This document shows, piece after piece, positions 1 through 13,500 of a stretch of 64,000 bases of DNA. How positions within the stretch are numbered: the first letter of the stretch is position 1; each line of letters starts with the position of its first letter. Position numbers and translations under genes: made by a program. The notes beneath the pieces were generated by a model that saw nothing but the letters and a program-made list of their open reading frames with translations, was not told the DNA's origin and did not search any database. Origin of the DNA: Atriophallophorus winterbourni (taxonomy: Eukaryota > Platyhelminthes > Trematoda > Plagiorchiida > Microphallidae); the NCBI GenBank assembly GCA_013407085.1, contig JACCGJ010003598.1:1-64000 (forward strand), in the 5' to 3' direction.

Positions 1-105
1 CAAGCATTGATAATAGAGATGGATTTGGTGTTACATAGCAATCTGAAAATAACAATTATCCAGAATGGCGGACGATATAGGAGGTGAGTAAGAAGGATGT
101 CGTAA

Positions 106-282
106 TTCACAAACTGTTCGTTCGGGAAGAGACGGGTCGGACGCCCAAGGCTATGTTGGAAGCGCTCGTGTGAAGAGGCAATCCGCAAGTGTGGACTTAA
201 CTGGAACGACATCAAACTGGCTGCTATGGGCAGACCAAACTGGAGACAAGTAGCCGAGGCCCTATGTTCCTCCAGGAACTAA
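106..282 (+). mobile_element. 3' end of a non-LTR retrotransposon ORF2
   Basis: An open frame just after a TAA at 103-105 ends in TAA at 280-282. It reads GKRRVGRPRLCW, then CEEAIRKCGLNWNDIKLAA, then NWRQVAEALCSSRN. The 'GRPR.RW' and 'R.WR..V.ALC.SR' ending is the C-terminal signature of many animal non-LTR reverse transcriptase polyproteins. Only the last ~58 residues remain, so this is a 5'-truncated relic. The clade cannot be fixed from so short a piece. Confidence 0.6.
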
Positions 283-1372
283 AGGGATTAAGTCAAGTCG
301 TTCGCGCTAAAATCATGCAAGAAATCTTCACGTTTATCTGTTCAGGAATGTCCACTTTGTAGATATGAATATACTTTGGTTGGCATCACACTGACGCGGA
401 TATTGCTCATTTGTAATGCATAAATTTGTTTTGAAAGCGTGACGTCGATTGTTGGAAATTGTGAGCCTCAGACTCGGCGATTAAACGCGCGAGTCATGCT
501 AATGACTAAATATAAGTTGTCCGCTAAAAGAGAACACCGTCGGCGCTGGAGCTCTGAGAGCAAACATACTCGGATAACGAGAACCTGACTGGTTTCAATA
601 GAAGATGAAATTTCGGCTTGTTTTCTCTCTCTCTCTCTTCACATGTATGGAATTTCATCGACAACAAAAATCTGATTTTAAATTGATGCTTTGTTTATGC
701 AAGTACATTGTTATGCTATGAACGGGGTGTGACCTTAAAAGCTATGCACTTGTTGAATACATTACGACTTAACAAGCACTTTGCTGAAACCACAACCCAT
801 TACATTTAATATGGAATGTATCCGTTTCGAGGTAGTTTTCACTTCCGCAACCCTGGGTAGTTGAAAATCTGATTAGACGGAAAACTGTTAGTGGATGCTT
901 TTGATCGATATATCACAAGTACAGAATGTGTCTCATATGCTAGGTCATTCAGTAAACTAATCTGAACAATATGTATTGTTTGCGTCAGTTAGAGTCTATC
1001 CTCTTGTATGTACCTTTCGAGTACATGCTTTCTAAATCGTCTGCGCTGTTTTTCGCAAGGATATTGGCAGTAACATTTTCGTCTAAAGCGGTATGCAGTA
1101 CTTGGCCGATCATTTCTATTTTTGTTACGTTATATAACCCCGTCTGGTGCAAAATCCAAAATATAATATGTCATCAAAAGACATTCATCATTATTTAAAT
1201 GGGTAGTGTTCAAAATACCAACTTTTGTAAGTCATTCGGTTCTCAAGGTCACTCTTGTTCTGCCTTGTACAAAAATTCCATTCACACTTCAATCCGTTTA
1301 GGCAAACAGTCGGATAATGGCACCAAGCAGATTTCTTAACCGAAAATGCACTTTAATCACCGGGCAACTTAC
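283..1372. other. No gene seen; presumed GALNT intron 7
   Basis: This stretch lies downstream (minus strand) of the leftmost GALNT exon found and is presumably intron. I looked on the minus strand for the next expected exon, which would carry the end of the catalytic domain and the lectin domain, and did not find it. A CT microsatellite sits near 624-640. Confidence 0.4.
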
Positions 1373-1561
1373 CAAATTATTACCAATCTGATCGTAGTAG
1401 AATCGTTTATAGTCGTCCATCCACACTTCTGCCAATCGAATTGAGTTTCTCCGCAATGGATGCTTGAATTCCGATTCCCATTTGTACGGGGACCGGGAAC
1501 GAAACACGTGACCCACGTGGCTGCACACGATGGTGTCGATTCGACCGCCGCACATCCACGT
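1373..1561 (-). CDS. GALNT exon 7 (GHVF metal-binding His)
   Basis: The acceptor is GCTTTGTAG and the donor GTAAGT; length is 63 codons, phase 0 at both ends. It encodes [20 protein letters not shown], then [35 protein letters not shown] and DQIGNNL. The family equivalent is 'IW.CGG.LEI.PCS.VGHVFR......N..R.AEVWMD.YK..YY'. The His of GHVF is the third metal ligand. The next exon (lectin side) is outside the window. Confidence 0.95.
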
Positions 1562-4500
1562 CTACAAAGCACCAGGTTCGATTGTTGTTAAACCCGAGGA
1601 AAATGCATTGTTGTTCAAACAACAATTGGAAATCAATCAATGTTTCACCGCTAGCGCTGTTTGTTTCATAACCGAACTTTGCGATTCGAATGTTCATGAT
1701 GATGGTGCGAATCAAATCGAGGCGAAGTGAAAACGAGTGCGTAGTAGACGCATTTCGGCACGTCGCGGATATGCTACGGCGTCTGAACAGCCACGTTGGC
1801 ATGCGCAGTAATTGTAATTCGATACATTGCGAGCGAAAAAAATGAACAACTTTGCGCGGCAACACTCGATGAGCCTTGGAACTTGGTTGTAAACCAGGTA
1901 GAGTTCTTTCACGGGGACAGCTAAACTCCGTGGGCCCATGTAGTGGTTGTGCCAGCCTTATCCAACAGTAGCTACCAAATTCACACCTAGCTAGACTCGG
2001 AATTTTCAGGGTTACTATCATTTAAAAATGACCAATGTAACCACTACGGATGACTCTATAAATGTCAAACATGTAATTTTAATCTCGTTGAAAACGACTA
2101 TGATTAAGTAGAAAGGCTGAATCCCAATCAGACATACCATGAAATAATTCTCAAATAGCAACACATTTTGATTTACGCAGACAAGATTCACAAAATCAGC
2201 ATTCCTGAAACGTTCAATCATGGGTGTGTCGAGCGTTTGAGCTAAATGACTTGATAGAGCTTCGTAATTTCAATCAGCAGAACCGAAGAAAATAAATCAA
2301 ACGACAGCACTGAGGATTGCGCCCCGGTAAGTGGAGGGGCTACCAAAGCTTGCCCGATGCGACCATAGAATGCACATACGGCATCTTTAGTAAAGCGCGA
2401 GTCTTATGAGAGGTCGCGTTGTGTCCCGCGTCTAAACCACACATGCGGGTATGTTACCTGCAGGCATAGTGCCGAAGGAATTCAGCTCGGTTGAAACACG
2501 GCCGAAAGTTTACTTGAACATAGTCAAACATCATGCTTACCAAAGTTTAATTGAATTGATTTGCGTTGAAGCTAAATATGAAATATTTGGTTCAAGAAAC
2601 AAATTCCAGCAATAAGAATGTGCGTGGTGTTATAAGCTGAACCAAAGTTCTCATACAATCAATCAAACACCAATTTTGCCCGACGGAAGCGATCGATAAA
2701 TGCCCGATCTATGAAACACACGGGTTACTATTGCATACAAGCGGATTTTATTCCTAATTAATCTAAAATATAGATTATGTATGTGTGGTTGTGTGGGAAA
2801 AATGCATACACTACTGGACTTGAACTTGTTACTCGGATTTAGTAAACGGCGATTGCACGAAACCGAATTGGTATTTCGATCTTTTAATTCTGTTTCACCA
2901 TTTTGTTTTTCGAAAATCGTTTGAAAACTGAAATTATAGCTAGTTTCGCGATAAGTACCCTCCAGAGATTCTCAACCGCAAGATTTCATCAATTGCAAGC
3001 TGTTAAACACGTGGAACTCAATCCCAGCACCCCTACTTTGTTCTCTATAAAAGCTGGAAAAAATCGAGTCAATTCATAAAAGTCAACTCTGGAGCAATTA
3101 AATTTTTCGCATAAAATAGTTTGTCTGTCGAGTGTCACTTTTACTTTGGATTGACAAACGCAAACAGAAGGATTAACTGCTGCTGCTGCTGCTGGTGTTT
3201 CGTGAGTTGGAAACGTGGGTTCGAGAACGATTTAATGAGCTGGAAAAACGGGTCACCTGTCTGAGCCAGGCTTAATTGATTGATGATAAGCTGTCCTGTT
3301 GGAGCTTGAAATGAAACGTTTTCCGTAAAGCAAGCTGAAGCGTAATCGAAATGAATGAGTTTACCTTGGGTAACTAGGCTACCGAATATATATACGAAGT
3401 ACACCTGGGTGACCCGAAGTAACATTTGCAATAGATATAGGAGTTGCTTCTAAATGTGGATTGCTTGCCATGCATATATTTTGGATTTGTGAATATTCCT
3501 TTCTCTTTTTTATTGATTTATACCCTGAGTTCGATGAGAGGTTTTGGAGCTTTCGAACACGGTTGCACTCCGCCCAAGATCCGTAGTTACATGCATTTCA
3601 ATCACATACACAAACACCACACGACCGATTTCATGCTGCTACACATTCATCGGGTATGGAGAGTAGGATCATGATTCGTGCAGGGAAATGCATACAAATG
3701 ATCATGTTTTTGTTCGAACCCGTGGGTTAAACCATTTGCATGTATGGGCACATGTTATTGAGCAGCTTTCTCGTGCCAGACTTATCCAACACTGGCTTAG
3801 AAGCTCAACATGGCTTCAGTAGTTTTGAGAAAATCGGGATCGTGATTCAAATGAATGTAATCATGACTTTCACATCAGAGGAAGAAGAAGAAGAACAATG
3901 TGTCAAATTTTCAATTGGAAAATAACGTAAGGCGTCATTCGAACTAACACGGAATTTCAGTTCAGGACGTATGCTTTATTACATTGGTTCATATTTAACA
4001 GAAATTAGCTAGGTCGAGCTTAGTTCTTGGAGAGCAATTGTCGTAAGCGTCATTTGAAACATAAACGTCCTTGCAATCAGCATCCCTATCGTCTACAACA
4101 ACATCAGCAAGATATTTATTTTAGCTGCATCTCAGATTTAGACATCATCATTATTATTTCGAATATATTATCACATCACTTATTACATCCAGATACTTCT
4201 CATCGACTTCCTCTGATGACATACAGCACACGACACAACACACGAGCAGGTAACACCAAAAAGACCAACGAAAACAATAGCGAAATAGATGGACAAAACA
4301 GATCCAAGTTAAACCTGGCAAAGACATTTTGGGGTCATTGCTGTGGTAACGTGGCTTGCCCATTTAAGATGGGCGTGTGCTTCGTAATAAACGATTTTAG
4401 GAAATGGCGTTTGTTGTGTTGTGGGATTCGTGAGTGAACATGATTATTGTTGCAAAGGTTGACCTTAGAAATGAATTGGGGCACGATGTCCAAATGGATG

Positions 4501-7500
4501 GCAAAGGAAAGGGGTTGAGGATGTTAGCATAACATCGATTGTCCTGTTACTTGTTACTTGAATTCGGTTGATCTGATGCAGTTATCATTTCCCACTCTTG
4601 CAATATCATCACCCAAAGAAAGGCCATTATTGTCACCATTGAAATCAGCCATATTATCGTGGAAACTATAATCGTGATTGAATGTAGCATCAAGGCAGTG
4701 GAGGTTTGAGATGAGGGTTTTTCTTCCCCTAGATGGACCGCATTCATGGACTTTCAAGCTCCGCCTGCCCAAAGCAAGCTAGTTTTAAGACGCCAGTCAG
4801 GCACCTTTACCCTTTCTCTTGTCCGTGGAAGCAGTTTCGCCCGGTCACACAGGACCACGTCTACAAGCCGGGAGCTAAACTTGTTTGTCAGAGGCTATAT
4901 GAGACGAACAGTATAAGAGCATTTTCGGAATTGAGAGAATATCCCCAAAAACCGCTCCGGCCGTGAAAACCTTTGAACCAACCATATTATGGTGAAAACT
5001 ATCATCCGTTGCATCACAATAATCACTGTAACCATCATCAACTACGTCAACAACATAAACATTTTAGAAACTGAAATTAGATCGATATTTACTGCCGCCG
5101 AAACGGAAAATGCCTTCAGGCTCATCGCTCTCGAAGTTATCAAACCCATTTACTATGAAAAGCAGATTTGATGTTGACGGGAATTCCACGATTGTACAGC
5201 ACCATGCAATCAGGTTAAATGACATAAAACTCAATATTCTCGTTAACAGGATGGAAATACGCAACCAACAAGAGTGTGTTTTCAAGATATCATGCCCGCT
5301 CATCGATCGACGTCTCCTTGATTGGCTCGCATGTTATGTCTGTTCTCGTGACTTGACCAACAGCCGCATCAGGGTTTCACAAGGTCCTATACTTTTCTTT
5401 TATAAATAACGTTTCTGTCACAAGGCGATCTGTACCCAACGCCATCGGAAAAATCTGTTAAAAGGTCAATGTCGTACGTACAACATCAACAATCCTCACT
5501 CGGCATTGGGCACCTCGGATACAAAGACGTTTGCAAAAGCGTGACGATGGTTCTTCACATTGACCCTACGACTTGGGAAGAACTTGCTCTTGATCGCTCA
5601 CTTTGGAGATACCATGTAAAGCGTCATCTTCAAATTTGGGAAGAGCAACTATTGCTCCAGGCTACTGAACGTAGATAACGTCGTCAGTGTGGAAATGCAG
5701 TCGATAGACCGAATACTACTGATCACTGTGAGTGATGCAAGAGAGATTTTTCCTCCGGAATAAGACTGTCTAGGCATTTGAAGCACTGCAAATCACGGAC
5801 TGGTGGTGGTGCACTTGCGATATACATCCATAGTCAAAATGGACTAACAGAGGCCAACAACATCACTCGTCGAATCATCAGCACGTGTTTCAACGTTTCT
5901 CCCTCACCTTCCACCTGCTAGGAAACGAAGTTTAAACACAAGGCTCAAGTTCAAGGCTCACTGAACCTGATCTTACTGTCTCCACCGGACGACGGCAAAC
6001 AGCCGGAAACCAGTAGTGGAGAGTGTAATTTCAGGGGATGTGAGCAACACATCACTTTGAAGCTTAAACACAGTTCTGATGATGCACATTTGATTCGTGA
6101 ACGTATGTTGTGAGATTTGTCGTCTATCAGCGTGTGGTCTCGCTTTCTTCAAACGTTATCAAATCACTCAGGTTGGCTTATCGTGAAAGTGTGTAACCAT
6201 GGTTACGGAAAATTTGTCTATCGGTGCCATGACAATAACCAAGACTGTATCTCGCATCGGCGGTTTTCGGAAATATCTGAAGACGCATTTCTGTTAAGGA
6301 TACTGGGCAAGTGACACGTAAGGTCTATATCGTAACGTTTGCCAAAAAAGTTATAAATTATTATACAGCCGAGAACAAATTTTCATCTGAATTATGGTAG
6401 AGATGGTTTCAGCCACAATTTGATGTTGTTTTATTAGTTCATAACTTTATCCGTATCTATGCTCTAAACGACCAATTCATAATGCTGATATTTGGCCGGA
6501 TTTCATATCTGATATGTCTAGACACCCGTTTCGATTCAAAGTGGTGTTGCTCACATTCTCATCCCTCACACTCCACTACCGGTTTCTGGCTGTTTGCCGT
6601 CATCACATGGAGACAGTAAGATCATGTTCAGTGAACATTGAAACAGTCGATTCAACTTTCAAGGGCGCAGGACTTTCCCGACCTGATACGGCTGCAAGGT
6701 CTTGCTACTCCAAATTTATATTGAAACGCCAAATAGCTAACTGAAGCTTGATCTGGTCGTGGAAATACAATTTGTTTTACCTGTCCACTATTACGTAAAC
6801 ATGTGAAACCTATTGAAAGACGACCGTCGTAAGACGCTTTACAAACATCGAATGTCCGTTTTTCATAAAACGGCAAATAAATTGCCCATTTGCTGAGCGT
6901 GTTTTAAGTGCCGACGAGGTACGGTAAAACGTAGTTAATGTCTCGACTATGCTTTACTTGGTTTTTATCCAGGCAATACTGATCCTGAAGTTTAAAAATA
7001 GCTCGATGGTGCACACAAGAATTAGCTCGAATAAGCCAAGCATGACGTGTATTCGCAAATCGTTCGCCAACACTCTTCTATTTATTTCTTAGCTATCTAG
7101 ATCGAGCTCTTCCAAATATTTGAGGATTCTATTTTGCCATGTTTGCATGACACTACGTGTGTAATGCTGCCCTGATCATGATGATGATGATGAAGTCGAT
7201 TTTTTGCCCGTGAAGAGCCGTTTCACGAACTCCCACTGTTTGCGATGTGTAACAAGTTGAGAACCTCAGGATTTACAGGGATTATGACGCGGTACTACTT
7301 TATCGACAGAATAGATGACTCTCAATCTATTTAAAAGAATCCGCAAATTATTCGCCAACTGGAATGCCTCAAGTCATCATCATCATCATCTCATTACAGA
7401 CAGCATTACACCGATAGCACGTACCGAATGCTTAACTGCCATACAACCATGCCTGAAGTGGAGATTCTTCAATGTTAATGTTAGTATCACAATGATCCAG

Positions 7501-10500
7501 GTGGCCAAAACTGGCTGCATTTATACGATATCTTCAAGCCTGATAAGTTAGCGAGGGCAAGTCTTGTTGTTAGGCTAAAACAGTTGTCATTTGCATGTGA
7601 ACATGTCAAAATTCATTTGTCTCTTGCATCGACTGCTCATTTTCCAATGACAATCATCCATGGAGATTTCAAAATGAGTCACCAAAACGGGTACAACATA
7701 CAAGAATGTGGATGCAGGCTGATCAAACTGAACGCAGCTGACATTAACCCGTTGGCATATCATTACTTGATATCAATGAAGTGGTCGGTATCTTTGTATT
7801 AATCAACACCATCCTTAAAAATTCGCTCTTTGAGTAGAAAGTGAAACATATATTTCGAGCTAAAATCAAAGCATTGGTCGACCAAAATTGGCCACACTGC
7901 TATCTGAGTGAAAGCACCTCAGGTTATACTGCTCGAATCTTACTTACACCCACAGTTCTCAAGCTTACACTTATTCTTGTTAACTCGGGCACAACTAAGA
8001 GAGAATTAAAACCAACCGTATAGATGTCATGTTATATTGATCAACGTTGCGTTAAAACCTGTTCAAATGGAACGTTCAAATGAAACGTCATCCATAAGTG
8101 CCTTGAGTGCTTGACCACGAATCACCATGTGATTCAGTGTTTGAACATCGTGGTTCGTTGTACGTGCCCTTTGCAACAGTGGCATTCAAGCTGAACCCTG
8201 TGACTAATGATTATTCAAAATGGACGTCCGTTTCAGAGAGCAGTCTAGATTATTTGAACTAGTTGTTCATATTCACAGAACAACAGTGTGGCACGTTATA
8301 TATCATTCGTCCTCTGACCACAAGTGCTACAATAACAACTACTGGCTCAGTTACATCCACACAGCGCTGGGAGAATATGTAAACTGAAGTTTGTTATTCA
8401 TTGTACAGTGGAATGTCGTTAATGGTAGTGTGAACAATCGTCTTGATCTCGCTTGTTTATTTCATGGAATTCAGGATTGGTCAAGAAAATGCCATTTAAA
8501 CGTGAACACTGTTCGTACCGACACCCTTGGTCTGACGAAGCTTCTGTTCTCAGAAGCGAAACGTTACCAAAAACATGCTATAACCGATTCATACTAAACT
8601 GAAGTCTGTTATTCATTGTACAGTTGAAGGTCGTTGACGGTATTCTATCAATCGAAGAACTATCTTTGGAGACCGTTGGACTATCACTCTTACACTATTA
8701 ACTGCCAGTCAGAAAAAAACTACCTCCTATGAGTTTCTATTTATAGTCTAATAATCCTGTACAGAATTTGTCCTCCATTAGTAGAAATGCTAACCTCAAC
8801 TGGTTCACCATTCATCCATTGTTTTAATGCATGCGGATCCAGATTGTATTGCGCCTACCTGATACATGAAGACTGCACGAAAGTTAGTGTGTGATGGAAA
8901 TCAACGCAAATGTGGTTTTTTTTGTTTTAACTCCATGGGTTCATCCCATCTACGCGTGATTGAACAGCTTGGTCGTACCAGTCTAATCCAACAGTGGCGT
9001 ACCACCGCAACTTGTTTATTGAAAAAGCTTTGTCACTGATTTGGGAACCCTATTCGTGAAATCTAAAGTTTCTAATGAACCGGTTACGCCCGTTTTTCGC
9101 ACAGTTCCGCATGAGAAAAAGAAACTCCATCAGACTAACGATGTTGCCAAGCACAATGATCAGATTTACTTTTCATTTACATGACAGCTAAACCGGATCC
9201 AGGTTTAACGGAGGTTCTGTGTCAGAAACGGACCATTACCGGGAAACAACTCTCACCGATTCATTACAATCGTCGAATAATAGTAAAACAGAACTCACTT
9301 TGAAGGACAATTCCAAGTTCTCGCCGCCCCACACTTCCATTGCCTCGTCGTAGTAGCCCAACTTGGCGAAGTACTCGCTTGATATCGAGAACAAGCCGCC
9401 GGCCATGGTGGGAGTCCTACAGGAAAAAAGGGTGTTAAGTTAAGTTAAGAGCGCAATGTGAACGCACTGAAGACAGACGGTCTCAGATACTGCATTGACA
9501 ATAATTGCTTGGAGCGTGGATATCAGATCACGAGTCTAGGTTTAAAGGAATAATCGTGAGGCGAAAATGCTTTACTATAATCAAAGATTGTTCAAAGATT
9601 GAACATAAAATGGTAATGATGAAGAAGGTCGTTTGGAAAGTTCGTAAGCCATCCCAAGCATTTCCTGCATCTTTAGCAAATCGATTGTAAAGGATCAAAT
9701 AATTGAATACGTAAGCGCAAACATAGAAGCGAAAACACAGAAAGATTCTCACCACATTCGCTCTGTGGTGCTCCACGGCCCACCTGTGACTCATTTTCAA
9801 CTTACGTCAAATGCCAAGCTCACTTATTGATTGATGGATGAAGAAAGGTATTTGATTGAATCTTGCACCTTATAGATAGCTCACCTGAGGATGAAGCACT
9901 ATTGAAAGTTGTCTTGGATCAAGCGAAAACAGATGTCGTTACTCATCACATATAAAGGAGAATTGGCTAACTTCTAAACCAAACAGATTTCATTCGAATT
10001 GAGAATGAATGTAAACTTTCCAAAACGGTCATTTCTTCAAATTGTGACAGCTGTCACAGACTTTAGACGAACTTTAAAATGAAACCTCAGTATACGGGTA
10101 AAAGGAATGTTGAGCCTCAGGTTAAGAACCCGGTTGTAGGGATTGAATACAGAATAACATCCGGAGATAGGCATATGATTTCAACAATTGCATAAAATAC
10201 CTCAAACTTTGAAGCAGCTTAAGGAATCGCATTAATTACTGGAGATTCATCACCATAGCAACAGGCTTATTACGTGGATTTCGTTTTGCTGGGAGTCCCG
10301 AGACTCTGTTTCGGCAGCAAGAGCTTAGCATCCAACCACGTCATGAATGATGCGTAATGCGGATATCGACACAGATGCGCCAAAACAAGCGCTGCTGTAA
10401 AATGTTTGACCAATTAGAGCGTCGAATATCTGATCTCTCGCTCAGACGCGAACATTGACTTTATGGAACCAAGATTTCCCAGCCAACTGTTCAACGATTG

Positions 10501-13500
10501 TGAACGCGCCGATGTATGATAGTCCAATTTTCAGGATTGTCAGGGCCCGGTACACGCCTCTCTATTCGTTTCAGCAGATGGACTGGACATGAGACAAAAG
10601 CCATCCGAAATCATATGTGCTAACTCTATTTCTACTATAACTTTACACTCAGATGTGGAGACACTAAGTTTCGCACACATTTTTACAACTGTGCGCGAAC
10701 GAGGTATTCGTGAACCTCGCTAGCGAGACTCCGGATGGCCAGCTAACTTGCATGAACACGTACGTCGTGATAACGTTCAATCTGTTGTCTGGCATAATCG
10801 GTTGGACTAAGGTTACCGCCATCAATCAACGTGATGGTGTGAATTGTTTGAGGACACAAGAGTAATCATATTGAGAATAGCGAGAAAGAGGCTTGTGCTC
10901 GCACAACTTAGATACATTGAATATAAATCGATTTGGTTTCGGGGTTATGAATTACGGGTTCAACAATTCGACTGCTATAGCCTATACGCTTGTGATGTGT
11001 GGTGTGTTCAAACATATACAACATCACAACAATGCATAGTTGCATGCTTTTCCATCACACACACATATCACGACCGGTCGCGTGCTGTTTGTACGCAGCA
11101 GGTCGGAACAACACGATCGGGGTTTCGTTATTTATACTGATGACAGCGACATGGGCGATCGCGTGCCACTGACAGTAGAAAGTGACATAAAATCTATGAA
11201 CCTCCATTGGTCCATGTCGATTGAATCTACTCCCGTTGGGTGCTTCGTGCGTCAAATAGACTCACGATGTTTTTTATTGCATTTACCGTCTAGTAGGCAC
11301 GTAACATACACGGCACACCACGCAGTCAAAGTTTGGATGAATACTCTTAAGTTAAATGGCTTTTAACCCCCCCGTTTAAGTAGATAAATGAAGAACAGGT
11401 AAACTGAATAAAACGTTATCAATGGTATCATGCCGGATCTTTTATAACAAGATGCTGAATAATGTGTCTCAAACTTGTACCTAACGTATTACCACTGATC
11501 TGATTGCATAAGCGCGTCTTTGCCATGGCCACCAACCCAATCTAGTAGAGGTGACTTAGTTTCCTTTTCTATTGTCCAAGGTAAACACTTCTAGTACTTG
11601 AGAACAAAATCAATAGATGGTGATTGAAGGGTTAAAAGAAACTGATGGTAATGCATCGCCATGCATGTGAATCTGGAAGATTTTTTGATTAATCTTGTAC
11701 CATCATCCAGGCCAATGTGGCGATTAGACGTTTGATCAAATAAACTATGAGGAGTATTGTTGGACTCCTGCGGTCGATGTCGACCATGGATGTACATCAC
11801 AATCACATTATGTTTTTCATGTTCCACAGCTTTACGAATAACTAAACATTCCGATTCGGGAGTGACATCCTCTCCCGCAATGCTCACAGCGATCGTCAGT
11901 ACTCAGTCCATCGGCGTCAGTTGAACGCCGGCGGCTTAATTTGAATTCAGCAGCCAAGAGCTTTATCTCTACCTTTCCCCAGATTGGACACGACGTTTTA
12001 CACATTGCGATCAAAGTAAGCGGGCAAGAGCAATTTCTTTCCTACTCGTAAGGCCAACACAAAATGCTTTCATATCTTGTTTGCACGCGTCTTTGTACTG
12101 CAAGTGGGGTCTGCCTAAAGGTCGACTCCCTGATTTAAACTTAACTATGAATGCATAACTGCAATCTATATTGGCGTAAAATTTCATTGATCAGAGCATA
12201 CTATCAGGAGTAGCGTGGTACCCAGCAGAACTATCAACCAAAGAAGACAAAACCTAACGCTTTTGGGCCCATAGTAGCTAACATTTCAGAAAGCTGCCAA
12301 AAGGCATCAACATTCTATACCATACACTTGATGTTCTTGAAATCATCATTACCGGCAACATTTTACGTGTAATTCGTAGAGAATTTGTTTTATTTTCAAG
12401 ATCAGTCTCAAGCTGGAACTTAGAACCTTTTCGAATAAGGTTTTCCCTTCTTCTCCTTCTTCTTCTTCTTCTTCTTCTTCTTCTGCTTCAGTGCCTAATC
12501 CAAATTACTCCTAAATAAGACGTAAGTGGCTTTCAGCTAGATAAGCCAATGTGCCTTTCAAGCTACGAAACTCAAATTCCTCGGGTCTAACATGAATATT
12601 CCTGAAACGGAATTCCATCATAACCACGAGATCAAATGTTTGCATAAGACACACACACCTTTGCTCGTCCTGATTCGTATTGGGTCCCACGAACTTGTTT
12701 ATTGCATGCATGCATTAACATCACTAATTATCATAACTCATAGTACGGGTGGTTCGCTTTCTTGATATATGACAAAGGACGACCCGATATTATCATGTTT
12801 GACACATATGCAAATCAGTATTATGATTAGATTGCATTCGGTGAGCTTGTGAGCGGACGTTCCGCATAATACGAATGGTTGTTGGTTGGTACCGCGTCAG
12901 ACAATAGAAATTTATACTTGAATCTGATTTAAACAATCGAGTTCATCGTCTAATTAACCGTGAAATCAAATGAGATTATGCGCAATAACAATTTGTACAC
13001 TGCAGCATACACAGATCTGGGCTAAAACTCGAACGTATGATTTTTTAAGAAACTAGGAAACACTATTGTCACGGTTATACCATTGACCTCTAAGGAGTGG
13101 AAAAAATAGCCCCGCCATTTAAATACTTCATTCTAACTGAATACACACCCTCAAGAAATGCAAGAACTTGGCATTTCAGATATAGTGTAAAAGTAGGTAA
13201 CTTACCGAAGCGGGGAATACGGGGCACCCGGCCTATTGGCGTCCCGAGCCGGTGGTTGGTGCCAGTGAAATATTAAATCCCAGTTGAAGCCGCCAACTTG
13301 AACGCTTCGCGCAGTGGCTGTGTGATATTTGAAATCTTTGTCGCCGATCACCTCGATGATAGGGACCACGACGTTGGTGTTGTTTGCAGCGATGTGATCC
13401 AACATGGGTTCCAGCCAGCCTGTTGGTTAACGTCAAATGTGATCAGTTCTCGGTGGAGTGTGCATTAGTTTGAACGTTACTTGACTATATAGAAGCAAGT

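Larger units (their letters stand above)
1562..9298 (-). other. GALNT intron 6, 7.7 kb, repeat-filled
   Basis: It holds satellite-family fragments (3590-3800, 8060-8200, 8890-9030), a dispersed repeat (4758-4975), a non-LTR 3' end (5475-5830), two decayed hammerhead copies (5980-6021 plus, 6571-6612 minus), a second ribozyme family (8381-8645) and short CAT/ATG runs near 7178-7193 and 7375-7390. I see no coding exon between 1562 and 3590. Confidence 0.75.
9417..13205 (-). other. GALNT intron 5, 3.8 kb
   Basis: It contains a satellite-family fragment on the minus strand near 10985-11105, an inverted non-LTR fragment (11740-12035) and a TTC microsatellite (12446-12489). I see no gene in 9417-10980. 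Confidence 0.7.

Noticed and set aside
1407..2021. 204-codon minus-strand frame over GALNT exon 7
   Set aside because: It overlaps the exon in the wrong frame; the conserved WMCGG...GHVFR reading is the real one.
7178..7193. ATG/CAT trinucleotide runs near 7178 and 7375
   Set aside because: Simple microsatellites; their His or Met runs are not evidence of coding.
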